Positions 27,168-35,874 of a stretch of 64,000 nt of DNA are shown here, piece after piece. This stretch comes from JBGSKY01 sp041740995 (lineage in GTDB: Bacteria > Planctomycetota > Planctomycetia > Pirellulales > Pirellulaceae). The translations under genes and the position numbers were made by a program. Each line of letters starts with the position of its first letter. Within the stretch, counting starts at the first letter, position 1. Below the pieces are notes generated by a model. It was not told the DNA's origin and did no database searches. It saw nothing but the letters and a program-made list of their open reading frames with translations. The DNA is taken from NCBI GenBank assembly GCA_041740995.1, contig JBGSKY010000287.1, positions 14,420-78,419 on the forward strand, read 5' to 3'.

Positions 27168-27695
27168 GCTAAACGTTATTGACCACTCGCTCACAATCTT
27201 GATCCGAAGCAGTGGATCGCAATCGCTCAAACGCAAATGGTCGGAAACAAAAAACCTTGCCTCAACTTTTTAACATCGCTTTCAACGCTTTGAATCACCC
27301 CATTTCAGGGTCAGTCATGACGGTCAAAAACGTCTGTGAACAAGTTATCAACAAGATAGACATTTGATAGCGTTGTATTTGTACGAAGTAAGCCAATCAT
27401 TGCAACATCCATTAGCATGTTTTTATGACCAAATTTCATAAAATTTTTTCAGACCGTTTGCACGCGTCACCATGTTTACGAATCCGTGACGTTGTGTGCC
27501 TCCTTCTCTGGGAGTTTGCAACTTCACACCTCAAGCGGGATAACTTGATTGGATGTTGATTGATTTCCAGAAATCCGAAGAACACATCGATGCACCGAAG
27601 CAGCCAGTAGAGTCGAATCGATGAAAGATTCTTGCGCGCGTCCTAATCGTCAACGCTTACAAAAACACCAATCTTTTTAATGGTTTTAAAGGCGG
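27168..27695. other. AT-rich intergenic region upstream of the H1-like gene
   Basis: About 530 bases with no convincing gene, richer in A+T than the neighbourhood (for example around 27400-27460, with an AAATTTCATAAAATTTTTT stretch). It separates the site-2 protease gene end from the H1-like gene start. The long leader probably holds the H1-like promoter. No specific operator was identified. Confidence 0.4.
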
Positions 27696-28574
27696 TTAGA
27701 AATTATTGATACCGCCGCGCAATGTTTGCAGGTTGTTGATCCCCAGCATCAAGAACATGATTCCAAGGAATGGTTGTTGCGATTGCATGCCCCACAACGC
27801 GACCAAAAATGCAACCACCATGCTGACCATGGACGCTTCATACAAGCTGTTCGGTCGACGAAAAATTGCCAACGCGTGCTGAGTGATCCGTCCCCCGTCG
27901 AGTGGCAGGACTGGTAAAAGATTTAGTAGCGCCCAATAGACACTTGGGAGGATAATGAAGTCGATCATTGCACGTGTCGTCGCTGTGGCAGGCATGCTGA
28001 GCTCTGAAAGGTCGGCTCCCAAACTTCCTGAAATCCATGAAAACGGATAAGTGTAACCCATCAGATGCGCTGAAACGGCAACAACAACGGCCAGTAAAAG
28101 TTGTGCGACTGGACCAGCCAGCGAGATCAATAATTGCGCTTGCGGTGCGTATCCATTTCGTTGACGCTGGCCCGGTGTGTATCGCTTGAAATGACTCGGT
28201 ATCGCCAAGCCACCGAAGTGATAAAGCACGATGTGCGAGTCGATATTGAAATGCCGCATCGTAAACGCGTGGCCAAGCTCATGCACCAAAACCGACAGGA
28301 AGACTGCTCCGGTCCAAATCAGCAACAGCGCCGCGGTGCCTGGCGACTCAAGCTCTTTTTGTGCGTACGCTCGATCATAAACGACGCACAACTGATATCC
28401 GATGGCAGCTGCGAGTAACCAAAAGAGCCACGTGACCCGAATAGAGAATCCGAAAAGACGAAAATTCAGATCATACGGGCTGTGCAGCGGCTCACCAATC
28501 ATCGCGTAGTCATCATCCTCATTAGTATTCGCTTCGCAATCAAGACGTTCTCCTAGCATAACACGCCAAGTCAT
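27696..28574 (-). CDS. Site-2 protease family (M50) metalloprotease
   Basis: A 292-residue membrane metalloprotease. HELGH (H98, E99, H102) lies in the helix VFLSVLVHELGHAFTMRHF. The third zinc ligand is D226 in NLLPVLPLDGGRI, the family NxxPxxxLDG motif. About six transmembrane helices are predicted. It lacks a PDZ domain, so it is of the SpoIVFB-like short type. Such proteases cut substrates such as anti-sigma factors inside the membrane. In-frame starts at 28559 and 28502 are alternatives. The upstream gene is divergent and unrelated. Confidence 0.88.
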   Translation of the reverse strand: MTWRVMLGERLDCEANTNEDDDYAMIGEPLHSPYDLNFRLFGFSIRVTWLFWLLAAAIGYQLCVVYDRAYAQKELESPGTAALLLIWTGAVFLSVLVHELGHAFTMRHFNIDSHIVLYHFGGLAIPSHFKRYTPGQRQRNGYAPQAQLLISLAGPVAQLLLAVVVAVSAHLMGYTYPFSWISGSLGADLSELSMPATATTRAMIDFIILPSVYWALLNLLPVLPLDGGRITQHALAIFRRPNSLYEASMVSMVVAFLVALWGMQSQQPFLGIMFLMLGINNLQTLRGGINNF

Positions 28575-28755
28575 GATGCGGCAGATTGGGTTGAGAGTTG
28601 AGTTGCGAGTGGACGTTTAAATTGTCCTGCTCCCAAAACTCTTGTTTATCTCCTCTTGTTCACTCGCCTCTCTCCACACTGCTATATCGATTACAATCAA
28701 GCGAGCCGTGATTTCGACGGCTTCACGTTCGATCCTCTTCGCATATAAATTTGCC

Positions 28756-29898
28756 ATGCCTACTAAAAGTTCAATGCCTGGTTTCGTAAATCCGCTAAGT
28801 CATTCCGCCAGATTTGCGTTGCTTGCCATCCTTACCTGCACACTCAATGGATGTCGATCGGAAACTAGCACCGCGTCGTCTTCCTCCGCGTCGGCTAACA
28901 AACGAGAAATTCCGGGTGTCGGCTATGCGATGCCGGCCAAGGTCGGCAAGTACGAAGTCCTCGATATCATTACTGACAACAAGGATCTTGCGCTAGCCAA
29001 ATCAAACCCTGAATCGGCCCTAATCGCCAACCCAGATATCGCGTGCATGGTCGGCTTGTGGGCTTACAATCCGCCAGCCATTCTGTCCGCGTTAGAAAAT
29101 CGCGGCTTGGTCGGCAAGATCGCAATTGTCGGCTTCGACGAAACTTCTGAAACGCTCAGCGGTATTACCGACGGCAAGATCTATGGCACAGTCGCTCAGC
29201 AACCTTATCGCTTCGGCTATAAATCGGTTGAATACCTTGCCGCGATGGCTCGCCAACAACCGGTCTCAGTTCCAGACAGCAAGCTGATTTACGTTCCGCA
29301 CACGGTTGTTACTGCGGATAACATTCAGCAATTCAAAGCCGACACCGAAGCGATCTTGGCTGGCAACGGTCCGACCTTTGAATCCGAGCAGGAATATGAC
29401 ACGTCCAAACCAGTGAAGCTGGCGTTGATCACCAACAGCATCGATCCGTTCTGGGTGCTGTGTCAAAAAGGTGTCGAAAAAGCCAATCCAATTTTCAACG
29501 CCGAATGCCGCGTCGCGATGCCGAGCAATGCGACGGTCGAACAGCAGAAAACGGAGATCGAGCAATTGATCAACAACAACGGTCAAGGACTTGCAATCAG
29601 TCCAATCAACGGCGCCAATCAAGTGGAGATGATTAACCAAGCCGCCGACAAAATGCCGGTCATCTGCCAAGACGCCGACTCGCCCAATTCCAATCGAGAC
29701 TTCTATATTGGCACTAACAATTACATGGCCGGTCGCGACGTGGGGAAACTAATCAAACGGGCGATTCCTGAAGGCGGTAAAGTCGTTTTGTTTGTCGGAA
29801 AACTGGAAGTCACTAATGCTCAGGAACGCAGTCGCGGCGTGATCGATGAACTGGCTGACAAACCGATTCCGCCAGCTTATGTCATGGAGCAACGCTAA
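28756..29898 (+). CDS. Sugar ABC transporter substrate-binding lipoprotein with circularly permuted domain order
   Basis: A 380-residue lipoprotein: signal peptide with lipobox LNGC (Cys 33), then a Ser-rich linker. The mature protein is one Peripla_BP_4 (ribose-type) binding domain, but with its halves swapped. Residues ~55-202 carry what is normally the C-terminal half: DNKDLALAKSNPESAL, VGLWAYNPPAILSAL, VGFDETSETLSGI, YGTVAQQPYRFGY, IYVPHTVVTADNI. Residues ~218-380 carry the normal N-terminal half: LALITNSIDPFWVL, AISPINGANQVEMIN, DADSPNSNRDFYIGTNNYMAG, FVGKLEVTNAQERSRGVID. The protein ends there, where a normal member would continue into the first block. The frame is unbroken. ATG 28756 gives a normal signal peptide. 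ATPase and permease genes follow. Confidence 0.85.
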   Translation: MPTKSSMPGFVNPLSHSARFALLAILTCTLNGCRSETSTASSSSASANKREIPGVGYAMPAKVGKYEVLDIITDNKDLALAKSNPESALIANPDIACMVGLWAYNPPAILSALENRGLVGKIAIVGFDETSETLSGITDGKIYGTVAQQPYRFGYKSVEYLAAMARQQPVSVPDSKLIYVPHTVVTADNIQQFKADTEAILAGNGPTFESEQEYDTSKPVKLALITNSIDPFWVLCQKGVEKANPIFNAECRVAMPSNATVEQQKTEIEQLINNNGQGLAISPINGANQVEMINQAADKMPVICQDADSPNSNRDFYIGTNNYMAGRDVGKLIKRAIPEGGKVVLFVGKLEVTNAQERSRGVIDELADKPIPPAYVMEQR

Positions 29899-29899
29899 C

Positions 29900-31402
29900 G
29901 TGATCGAGCTTCGCGACGTCGTAAAGAACTTTCCTGGCGTACGAGCACTGCGCGGCGTTAGCCTTTGCGTCGATCGTGGCGAGACGGTTTCAATTATCGG
30001 CGAAAACGGTGCTGGCAAAAGCACGTTAATGAAAGTGCTTGCCGGTATCCACGCCCCTGATTCCGGATCAGTGTGGCTCGATGGCCGCGAGACTCGTTTT
30101 ACATCGCCAGCAGAAAGCTTGGCCGCCGGGATCGTGTTGATTCATCAAGAGCTCAATCTAGCCAACAATTTATCGATCGCTCAGAATATTTTTCTCGGAC
30201 GCGAACCGCAACAATTTGGATTCATTTATGAAACGCGAATGAATCGCGATGCAGAAATTTGGTTACGCCGAGTCGGTTTGGATTTGCCTCCGACGACACT
30301 CGTTCATCGGCTGTCGATCGGTCAACAACAAATGGTAGAAATTGCGAAGGCGCTTTCGACCAACGCAAGGCTGATCATCATGGACGAGCCGACTAGCAGC
30401 CTTTCGGGCAAAGAATCGCAAAGTCTGTTTGATCTGATCGCACGATTACGTGACCAACAAGTTTCAGTTTTATATATCTCGCATCGTTTGGCCGAAGTCG
30501 CGATGTTGTCCGATCGAGTCGAAGTTCTCCGCGACGGTGAGAATGCTGGATCGATGCAGCGGGAAGAGATCACACACGAGTCGATGGTTCGCGCGATGGT
30601 GGGTCGCGATCTCAATAAGCTGTTCCCCCACGTTTCGCATCCTTGTGGCGAAGATCGCTTGGTGGTTCAAAATCTTGTTGTTCAAGGCAGCCACGGCGCG
30701 ACGATCAATTTCAATGTACGTGGCGGTGAGATCGTCGGGCTGGCGGGGTTGGTCGGTGCAGGCCGCACTGAATTGCTTGAATGCATCATGGGATTACGCC
30801 CAGCGACAAGCGGCACAGTGATAGTCGATGGTCAAGCGTTGCGATTGAATCAGCCTCGCGCGTCGATCGCCGCCGGGCTGGCATTGGTACCAGAAGATCG
30901 ACGCCATCATGGGCTGCTTACGGCGATGAGTGTGGGCGATAATTTGACACTCCCTTCAACGCGCAGCCGTTCAAAGTTCGGTTGGATTGCTGCCGCTGCC
31001 GATCGACGGATGGCCAACATACAAGTTGATTTGCTGAAGATCAAAACGCCGAGGCTCGGTCAGCCAGCGGCCTTTTTGTCTGGGGGCAATCAGCAAAAGG
31101 TAGTCTTCGGTAAGTGGCTGCTGTGCAATCCCAAAGTACTACTGCTGGACGAACCGACGCGCGGCGTTGACATTGGTGCCAAGCAAGAGATCTATGCGTT
31201 GATGGAACAACTGGCCAGCAACGGCGCAGCGGTTTTGTTCGCATCGAGCGAAATGGAAGAAATCCTTGGCATGTCGGATCGAGCGTTGGTCATGCACGAT
31301 CGACGTATCGTTGGCTCACTGGCGAGAAGCGAACTGACTGAACAAGCGGTAACAAATCTCGCCTTTGGGCTCGTCGGCGAATCCGCATCGGCTTTGCGTT
31401 AG
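29900..31402 (+). CDS. Ribose-type sugar ABC transporter ATPase (two NBDs)
   Basis: A 500-residue RbsA/MglA-type ATPase with two fused nucleotide-binding domains. The first has Walker A GENGAGKST, signature LSIGQQQMVEIAKAL and Walker B LIIMDEPTSSL. The second has a degenerate Walker A (GLVGAGRTEL), signature LSGGNQQKVVFGKWL and LLLDEPTRGVDIG. This asymmetry is normal for the family. GTG 29900 follows the binding-protein stop by one base; ATG 29879, overlapping that gene, is the alternative. Energises import of a pentose/hexose-like sugar with its neighbours. Confidence 0.93.
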   Translation: MIELRDVVKNFPGVRALRGVSLCVDRGETVSIIGENGAGKSTLMKVLAGIHAPDSGSVWLDGRETRFTSPAESLAAGIVLIHQELNLANNLSIAQNIFLGREPQQFGFIYETRMNRDAEIWLRRVGLDLPPTTLVHRLSIGQQQMVEIAKALSTNARLIIMDEPTSSLSGKESQSLFDLIARLRDQQVSVLYISHRLAEVAMLSDRVEVLRDGENAGSMQREEITHESMVRAMVGRDLNKLFPHVSHPCGEDRLVVQNLVVQGSHGATINFNVRGGEIVGLAGLVGAGRTELLECIMGLRPATSGTVIVDGQALRLNQPRASIAAGLALVPEDRRHHGLLTAMSVGDNLTLPSTRSRSKFGWIAAAADRRMANIQVDLLKIKTPRLGQPAAFLSGGNQQKVVFGKWLLCNPKVLLLDEPTRGVDIGAKQEIYALMEQLASNGAAVLFASSEMEEILGMSDRALVMHDRRIVGSLARSELTEQAVTNLAFGLVGESASALR

Positions 31403-31404
31403 AG

Positions 31405-31425
31405 AGCGGCAAGGCGTTAGCCGCT
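31405..31425 (+). repeat. Hairpin with GGCGTTAGCCGC core
   Basis: AGCGGC and GCCGCT form a perfect 6-bp stem around AAGGCGTTA, just after the ATPase stop. The AGGCGTTAGCCGC core is shared with the larger palindrome at 56811-56867, so this may be a half or decayed copy of that repeat. It could also damp read-through into the permease gene. Confidence 0.45.
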
Positions 31426-31488
31426 AGTATTGGCCGAAACTGTTTTAACCATGAAAACCCGCGGCAAGCACCGTGCGGCTCGTAAATT

Positions 31489-32865
31489 ATGCAACTAAAA
31501 AATCTTGGCATCTTAGCTTTACTGTTTGTCGTACTGCTTGGCACAGCGACGCTGAACTCTGGGTTCTTGTCAGACAACAATATCAAGTCGCTCATTCGCT
31601 GGACTAGCCTGTTTGGCTTTTGCAGTCTCGGTGTCGCGTTTGTCATCATTACCGGAGGGATCGATCTTTCGATTGGTTCGGTTATCGGGCTTAGCGGTTG
31701 TCTTGTATTCCTGTTTTTGGACAAGCACTGGGAAGCAGTCGATCAGTCGGCCAATGTCGTCGCGATTACCGCTTGGCAGAAAGACCCTCGGTTGAGCGAA
31801 CTAGAATTCGCCGCCGGGTCGCTCGATGCACGTCGTGATGACCGGTTGAGTTTCACGAACCGTTACGGCGGCGCCAGCGAGGGAACGGTGCTGGATGTTC
31901 GAACCGAAGCAGAAAAAATGTTCGTTACGCTTCGCGAGCCAAATTTGCAATTGGAGCCAAACACAGTTTTGCGGCTCGAAAAGTTTCGCCACCGACCGAT
32001 GTTCGTCGTCATTGGTTTAGTTTTGCTCGTAAGTTTATTGATCGGTTTAACGCATGGCTTGTTGATCACCAAAGCGAAACTACAACCCTTCGTCGTGACG
32101 CTGTGCGGGCTGATGATTTATCGTGGTTTAGCGCGGGTCCTGACAAACGATCAACCGATGGGTTTCGGTGGTACGATGGAGCAAACCAAATCAATGTTCA
32201 CCGGAGTCGCGTTTTCTTTTCCATTGCCTGGGATCGCTTACATTTCGCGCGGTAACTGGGGCTTTTACGAACGCGACCGTGTGACTCACGAGCTTGTGTT
32301 AGATGCGAGCAACCAACCGCAAACATTACCATTTTTCGAATGGATCGAGCTGCCGATCGCAGGGCTGTTCTTGCTGATCGCCGCCGTGTTAGCTTGGATG
32401 TTTCTGAACAAAACGATTTGGGGTCGATATTTAATGGCGCTGGGTAACAACGAACAAGCGGCCCGATTCAGCGGCATATCGACTGACCGGATGACGATAT
32501 TCGCTTACGTAATTTGCTCGCTTTTGGCCGGATTCACAGGAATTCTGTTCGTCTTTGATTTCAACGGCGTTGAACCTTCTCAGCTAGGAAATGTTTACGA
32601 GATGTACGCGATCGCGGCGGCGGTAATTGGTGGTTGTTCGTTGCGCGGCGGAACCGGATCAGTCTTTGGTGTGATCATTGGAACGGCCGTCATGCGTTCG
32701 TTGTTCCTCGCGATTGGGGCGTTGCAGATTCCCAACAGCTATGAATTCATCGTCATCGGTGTCGCGTTATTGCTAGCCGTTATCACCGACGAAATCATTC
32801 GCCGAACTTCCGAGTACCGACGTCTACGAAGCACTCGCGTGGTAGAACAGCCAGCCGCGTCCTAA
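31489..32865 (+). CDS. Ribose-type ABC permease with an extra periplasmic domain
   Basis: A 458-residue RbsC/MglC-type permease, about 130 residues longer than usual (~320). Hallmarks are ITGGIDLSIGSVIGL near 54-68, TKAKLQPFVVTLCGLMIYRG, and GRYLMALGNNEQAARFSGIS (EAA-like loop). Between the third and fourth helices lies an insert of about 88 residues (~82-169), rich in charged residues with beta-like pattern (EGTVLDVRTEAEKMFVTLRE). By the usual topology and positive-inside rule, the insert faces the periplasm, where the binding protein docks. A second enlarged loop (GFYERDRVTHELVLDASNQPQ) is near 255-275. It lies 86 bases after the ATPase gene, with the short hairpin between. Confidence 0.88.
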   Translation: MQLKNLGILALLFVVLLGTATLNSGFLSDNNIKSLIRWTSLFGFCSLGVAFVIITGGIDLSIGSVIGLSGCLVFLFLDKHWEAVDQSANVVAITAWQKDPRLSELEFAAGSLDARRDDRLSFTNRYGGASEGTVLDVRTEAEKMFVTLREPNLQLEPNTVLRLEKFRHRPMFVVIGLVLLVSLLIGLTHGLLITKAKLQPFVVTLCGLMIYRGLARVLTNDQPMGFGGTMEQTKSMFTGVAFSFPLPGIAYISRGNWGFYERDRVTHELVLDASNQPQTLPFFEWIELPIAGLFLLIAAVLAWMFLNKTIWGRYLMALGNNEQAARFSGISTDRMTIFAYVICSLLAGFTGILFVFDFNGVEPSQLGNVYEMYAIAAAVIGGCSLRGGTGSVFGVIIGTAVMRSLFLAIGALQIPNSYEFIVIGVALLLAVITDEIIRRTSEYRRLRSTRVVEQPAAS

Positions 32866-32907
32866 AGATCATCGGCATCGCGATTTCACAGACTCACAAC
32901 GCGGATG

Positions 32908-33672
32908 TTAATATGCAGGTTGCCAGCCACCGTTGATGGCGATTGTTTGCCCGTTCACAAACTCAGCTAGAGGGCTTGCAAGCCAGATTGCGGCAGCAGC
33001 GATATCAGAGGGCGTGCCCCAACGTCCGAGCGACGATTCTCCGACTGCACGGCGTTGCCATGCTTCGCTTGCCTCATCCCCCCAGGCTGTTTTTATCCAG
33101 CCTGGTGCAATACAATTGACACGAACTTTCGGTCCGACGCTCATCGCCAGCGATCGCGAGAAGGCTTCGATCGCGGCCTTAGTGGCTGCGAAGTACTGAC
33201 CGCTGTCACCGGCCATACCTCGTGAGGCTTGGTCCCACGAGATATTGATTATGCAAGGCTTCTGATTCGGCGTTTGAGGCCCGGCCGCCATGTCGGCAGC
33301 AGCTAGACGGCTCAAAAACATCGTGCCGCGAACATCGACCTGCCAAAGCTGTTCAAGCTTACCAAGGAAACTCAGCTCGCTCAGCGGACCGGTCAATACA
33401 TCGGCCCCCGCAGCGTTCACCCAAACGTCGATCGATCCAGCCCACGCGAGTGCATCGAGATAGAACTGCTGTGACGCTGCGACATCGCTCAAATCTGCTT
33501 GCAAGATTTTGCAACGATCGCTGGCATAGCGTCGTGCCAGCGTTTCCAACCCGTTACGATTTTGAAAACCATGCATTACAACGCGATCGCCTTGATCGGC
33601 AAACGCCTGCGCGATCGCTTGTCCGATTCCGGACGATGAACCCGTGACGACAACGCATCGCGACTCATTCAC
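32908..33672 (-). CDS. Short-chain dehydrogenase/reductase
   Basis: A 254-residue classical SDR. It has the cofactor motif TGSSSGIGQAIA (TGxxxGxG) near 10-21, NAAGADV near 87, and active-site Tyr/Lys in QYFAATKAAIEAF (YFAATK). It ends NGQTIAINGGWQPAY. The catalytic Ser position (INISWDQASRG) reads NISW, a mild variation. The GTG start at 33672 overlaps the rpiB stop (GTGA), so the two are translated together. Its substrate is likely a sugar or sugar acid, given rpiB and the convergent sugar importer; that is inference. Confidence 0.87.
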   Translation of the reverse strand: MNESRCVVVTGSSSGIGQAIAQAFADQGDRVVMHGFQNRNGLETLARRYASDRCKILQADLSDVAASQQFYLDALAWAGSIDVWVNAAGADVLTGPLSELSFLGKLEQLWQVDVRGTMFLSRLAAADMAAGPQTPNQKPCIINISWDQASRGMAGDSGQYFAATKAAIEAFSRSLAMSVGPKVRVNCIAPGWIKTAWGDEASEAWQRRAVGESSLGRWGTPSDIAAAAIWLASPLAEFVNGQTIAINGGWQPAY

Positions 33673-34157
33673 TTGCCACCGCACAGCATTCGTTTTTCGA
33701 TGTCAATGATTTTTTGCAGCCGTCGTGCGTGCCGTTCTTGCGGTGCGTAGCGTGCCGCCAAAAACGCTTTGATGATCTCGAAGGCCACTTCTGGCCCGAT
33801 GACGCGAGCCCCGATGCACAAGACGTTCATATCGTCGTGCTCGACCCCCTGACGACCGCTGTAAGTATCGTGACAGAGCGACGCGCGGATGCCGGGAAAT
33901 TTGTTGGCTGCAACACTAACGCCGACTCCCGATCCACAGATCAAAATTCCTCGATCTACTTCACCGGCGATGATCTTTTCCGCGACTGCTTCGGCAAAGT
34001 CAGGAAAATCGCTCGGCTCACAATTAAAAGTTCCGCAGTCGACAAATGGAACGCCAAGCTTCGTCAATAAGGCAGCGACTTCCTTTTTCAATTCGAAGCC
34101 CGCGTGATCGCCTCCAATTGCGTACTTCAGAACATTGGCTGGTGGAAGTTGATTCAT
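33669..34157 (-). CDS. rpiB: Ribose-5-phosphate isomerase B
   Basis: A 162-residue RpiB/LacAB protein. YAIGGDHAGFELKKEV near 11-26 holds the phosphate-binding Asp-His, FVDCGTF follows, and RGILICGSGVGVSVAANKFPGIRASLCHDTYSG contains the active-site Cys and the GSG loop. The C-terminal ERHARRLQKI is conserved. ATG 34157 starts the family sequence; the open frame extends to 34247 without family residues. It interconverts ribose- and ribulose-5-phosphate or acts on allose-6-phosphate. Its placement opposite a ribose-type importer supports a pentose route. Confidence 0.94.
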   Translation of the reverse strand: MNQLPPANVLKYAIGGDHAGFELKKEVAALLTKLGVPFVDCGTFNCEPSDFPDFAEAVAEKIIAGEVDRGILICGSGVGVSVAANKFPGIRASLCHDTYSGRQGVEHDDMNVLCIGARVIGPEVAFEIIKAFLAARYAPQERHARRLQKIIDIEKRMLCGGK

Positions 34158-34481
34158 TCGCGATCGACATTCATTAGAGAAAATTAATACTCGCGCGTTT
34201 GCGAATTGAGCAGCGAAGACTTTAATTGCTCCGATGAAAATCCGCAAGATTCCCTACTGCGGCTCAGCAGGTCAAGTCTGCTCACATTGCCCTAAATCTG
34301 CACTTGGCCCCCCATGAAATTTTCTCATCGGTGAATCAGCTTCGTGATCTAAAGCCACGACGCCGTAATGAAAAACCCAACGGGTTCATTCGGTTTGCAA
34401 TCAGATCGTGAACACGGAAATTAATTCGGGACAATTTCCTAATCAAAAGCGTTGCGAGCGCAATGACTGTTCGTCTGAGAC
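34158..34481. other. Intergenic region with possible terminator
   Basis: About 320 bases between the anti-sigma gene end and rpiB start, both on the minus strand. It holds no supported gene. It must contain the rpiB promoter and includes the hairpin at 34371-34386. Confidence 0.4.
34371..34386 (-). terminator. Short hairpin with T-tract after the anti-sigma gene
   Basis: On the minus strand AACCC-GTT-GGGTT is followed by TTT. The stem has only 5 bp and lies about 95 bases after the anti-sigma stop, so it is a weak intrinsic-terminator candidate. Confidence 0.35.
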
Positions 34482-35795
34482 CTATTCGTCGCCTGTTCGC
34501 TGGCGAATTTTGTCGCGATATGGTCCTCGCAAAAGATCTTTGCCGGCTCGCTGGGCATCACTCAGATCGATTCGATTCTTTTCGTCATCGCTTAACGAAA
34601 GATAGCTGTCGACGATCTCTTGATTGCTTGGCTCGCGAAGATCGCCAATAACGTGCAAGGCCCAAATGCCAATGACAAAAAGCTGTCCCTGCTCGGAGAT
34701 GCCCTGCAAGATCGTCTTGGCTTGCGACGATAACGTCGTCTTTAACAGCTCGACTAAGTCGCTTTGCAGATTTGTCTCTGAAGCGCCTCGCAACGAAATT
34801 TGTTCCATCCACCACCCGACCGCATTGACGGCAAATCGTCCTCGGCCTTGTAGCTCATAAACTGGAAGCAAATAGTCATTGACCCATTCTTCTATTGCAT
34901 CGCGGTCCAGCGGACTCAAATTTCCCGCATACCAAAACGCGACTTTGCGATACGCTTCCTCTTCGATTTCGCCAATTCGTTCTTCTGGTGGCAACTGCAA
35001 AATCTCCGCCCGTCGATCGGCATCGAGCGACTCAAAGACCAGCGACATCAGCATCGCTGAGTCGATCAATTCGGGATCGGAGGAACCGCTTAGAATTGCC
35101 ACTCCAGCCTGGACAAACTGACGCCGTTGCGAGGTTTCCAAACGACGCAATTCGTCGCTGCGAATCCGCAGCAATTCCTTGTCGCTGGGGTCCAGCAGCT
35201 CCAGCCATTGCGGAATATCGGCCGATTTTGCTGGCGGCAGCGGCATCTTATTTTCGACAATATCGGTCCGCGCCAATTGGACCAACAAAGGAAAATCTGC
35301 CAGCGGCTGAGCGAGTTTCAGATCTGGAAAGACCTTAATCATAGGCAACACAGCGGCAGTTGCGATCGATTCAAGCTGCTCGTGATTAGCCTTTCGCCGG
35401 GTTCGCCAGCCAGCCAGCAAACCGACGATGATACAACCTACTAAAGCGGTCAATACGACGGGACGGCTAAGCAATCGAGTAGTGACAAAGTTTACCGCTG
35501 TTCGCCGGCCAGACCAGCGATAGGATTGCGAATCGGTAACTGCTAGCACTTCTTCGTCTAGCTTTTGAGCGATCAATTGCATGGTCGATGTAGCGAATTG
35601 CTTGCTGACATTGGTGTCAGGCATTTCATCGAGCAAGTCCCACGCCTTTCGAAGTTTTTTGAGTTCAAGACGTAGCGGCTCGTCGTCGACCAAACGTCGC
35701 TCCAGGTCGGCTCGATCGCCCGCTGGCAACTCGTTATCAAGATATGCCGACAACAGCTCTAGATCGTGATCAGAAGTAATAGGCTGAGAACTCAT
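34482..35795 (-). CDS. Anti-sigma-factor-like membrane protein
   Basis: A 437-residue protein downstream of an ECF sigma gene. The N-terminus (LELLSAYLDNELPAGDRADLERRLVDDEPLRLELKKL) has the helical pattern of anti-sigma domains. It lacks the His-x3-Cys-x2-Cys zinc motif of the ZAS family. One transmembrane helix (about 107-130: PVVLTALVGCIIVGLLAGW) is followed by a large outer domain of about 300 residues with no recognised family, largely helical. It probably holds the sigma factor at the membrane. The site-2 protease at 27.7 kb could be a candidate processing enzyme, but nothing links them directly. Confidence 0.7.
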   Translation of the reverse strand: MSSQPITSDHDLELLSAYLDNELPAGDRADLERRLVDDEPLRLELKKLRKAWDLLDEMPDTNVSKQFATSTMQLIAQKLDEEVLAVTDSQSYRWSGRRTAVNFVTTRLLSRPVVLTALVGCIIVGLLAGWRTRRKANHEQLESIATAAVLPMIKVFPDLKLAQPLADFPLLVQLARTDIVENKMPLPPAKSADIPQWLELLDPSDKELLRIRSDELRRLETSQRRQFVQAGVAILSGSSDPELIDSAMLMSLVFESLDADRRAEILQLPPEERIGEIEEEAYRKVAFWYAGNLSPLDRDAIEEWVNDYLLPVYELQGRGRFAVNAVGWWMEQISLRGASETNLQSDLVELLKTTLSSQAKTILQGISEQGQLFVIGIWALHVIGDLREPSNQEIVDSYLSLSDDEKNRIDLSDAQRAGKDLLRGPYRDKIRQRTGDE

Positions 35796-35874
35796 TGTTC
35801 AATTCGCAAATACTCGTTCCAGACTGCTTGAGAGGCCATCGTACTACTTCAAGCCTGTAAAAGAAAGGCATCCG

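Noticed and set aside
26955..27182. Hydrophobic Phe/Leu/Ala-rich plus-strand frame
   Set aside because: It is the mirror of the Lys/Ala repeats of the H1-like gene (AAG read as CTT), so its membrane-like look is an artefact.
28756..29898. Idea that the binding protein is simply truncated or a fusion of two partial genes
   Set aside because: The two halves together make one full domain once reordered; nothing is missing and the frame is continuous, so permutation explains it better.
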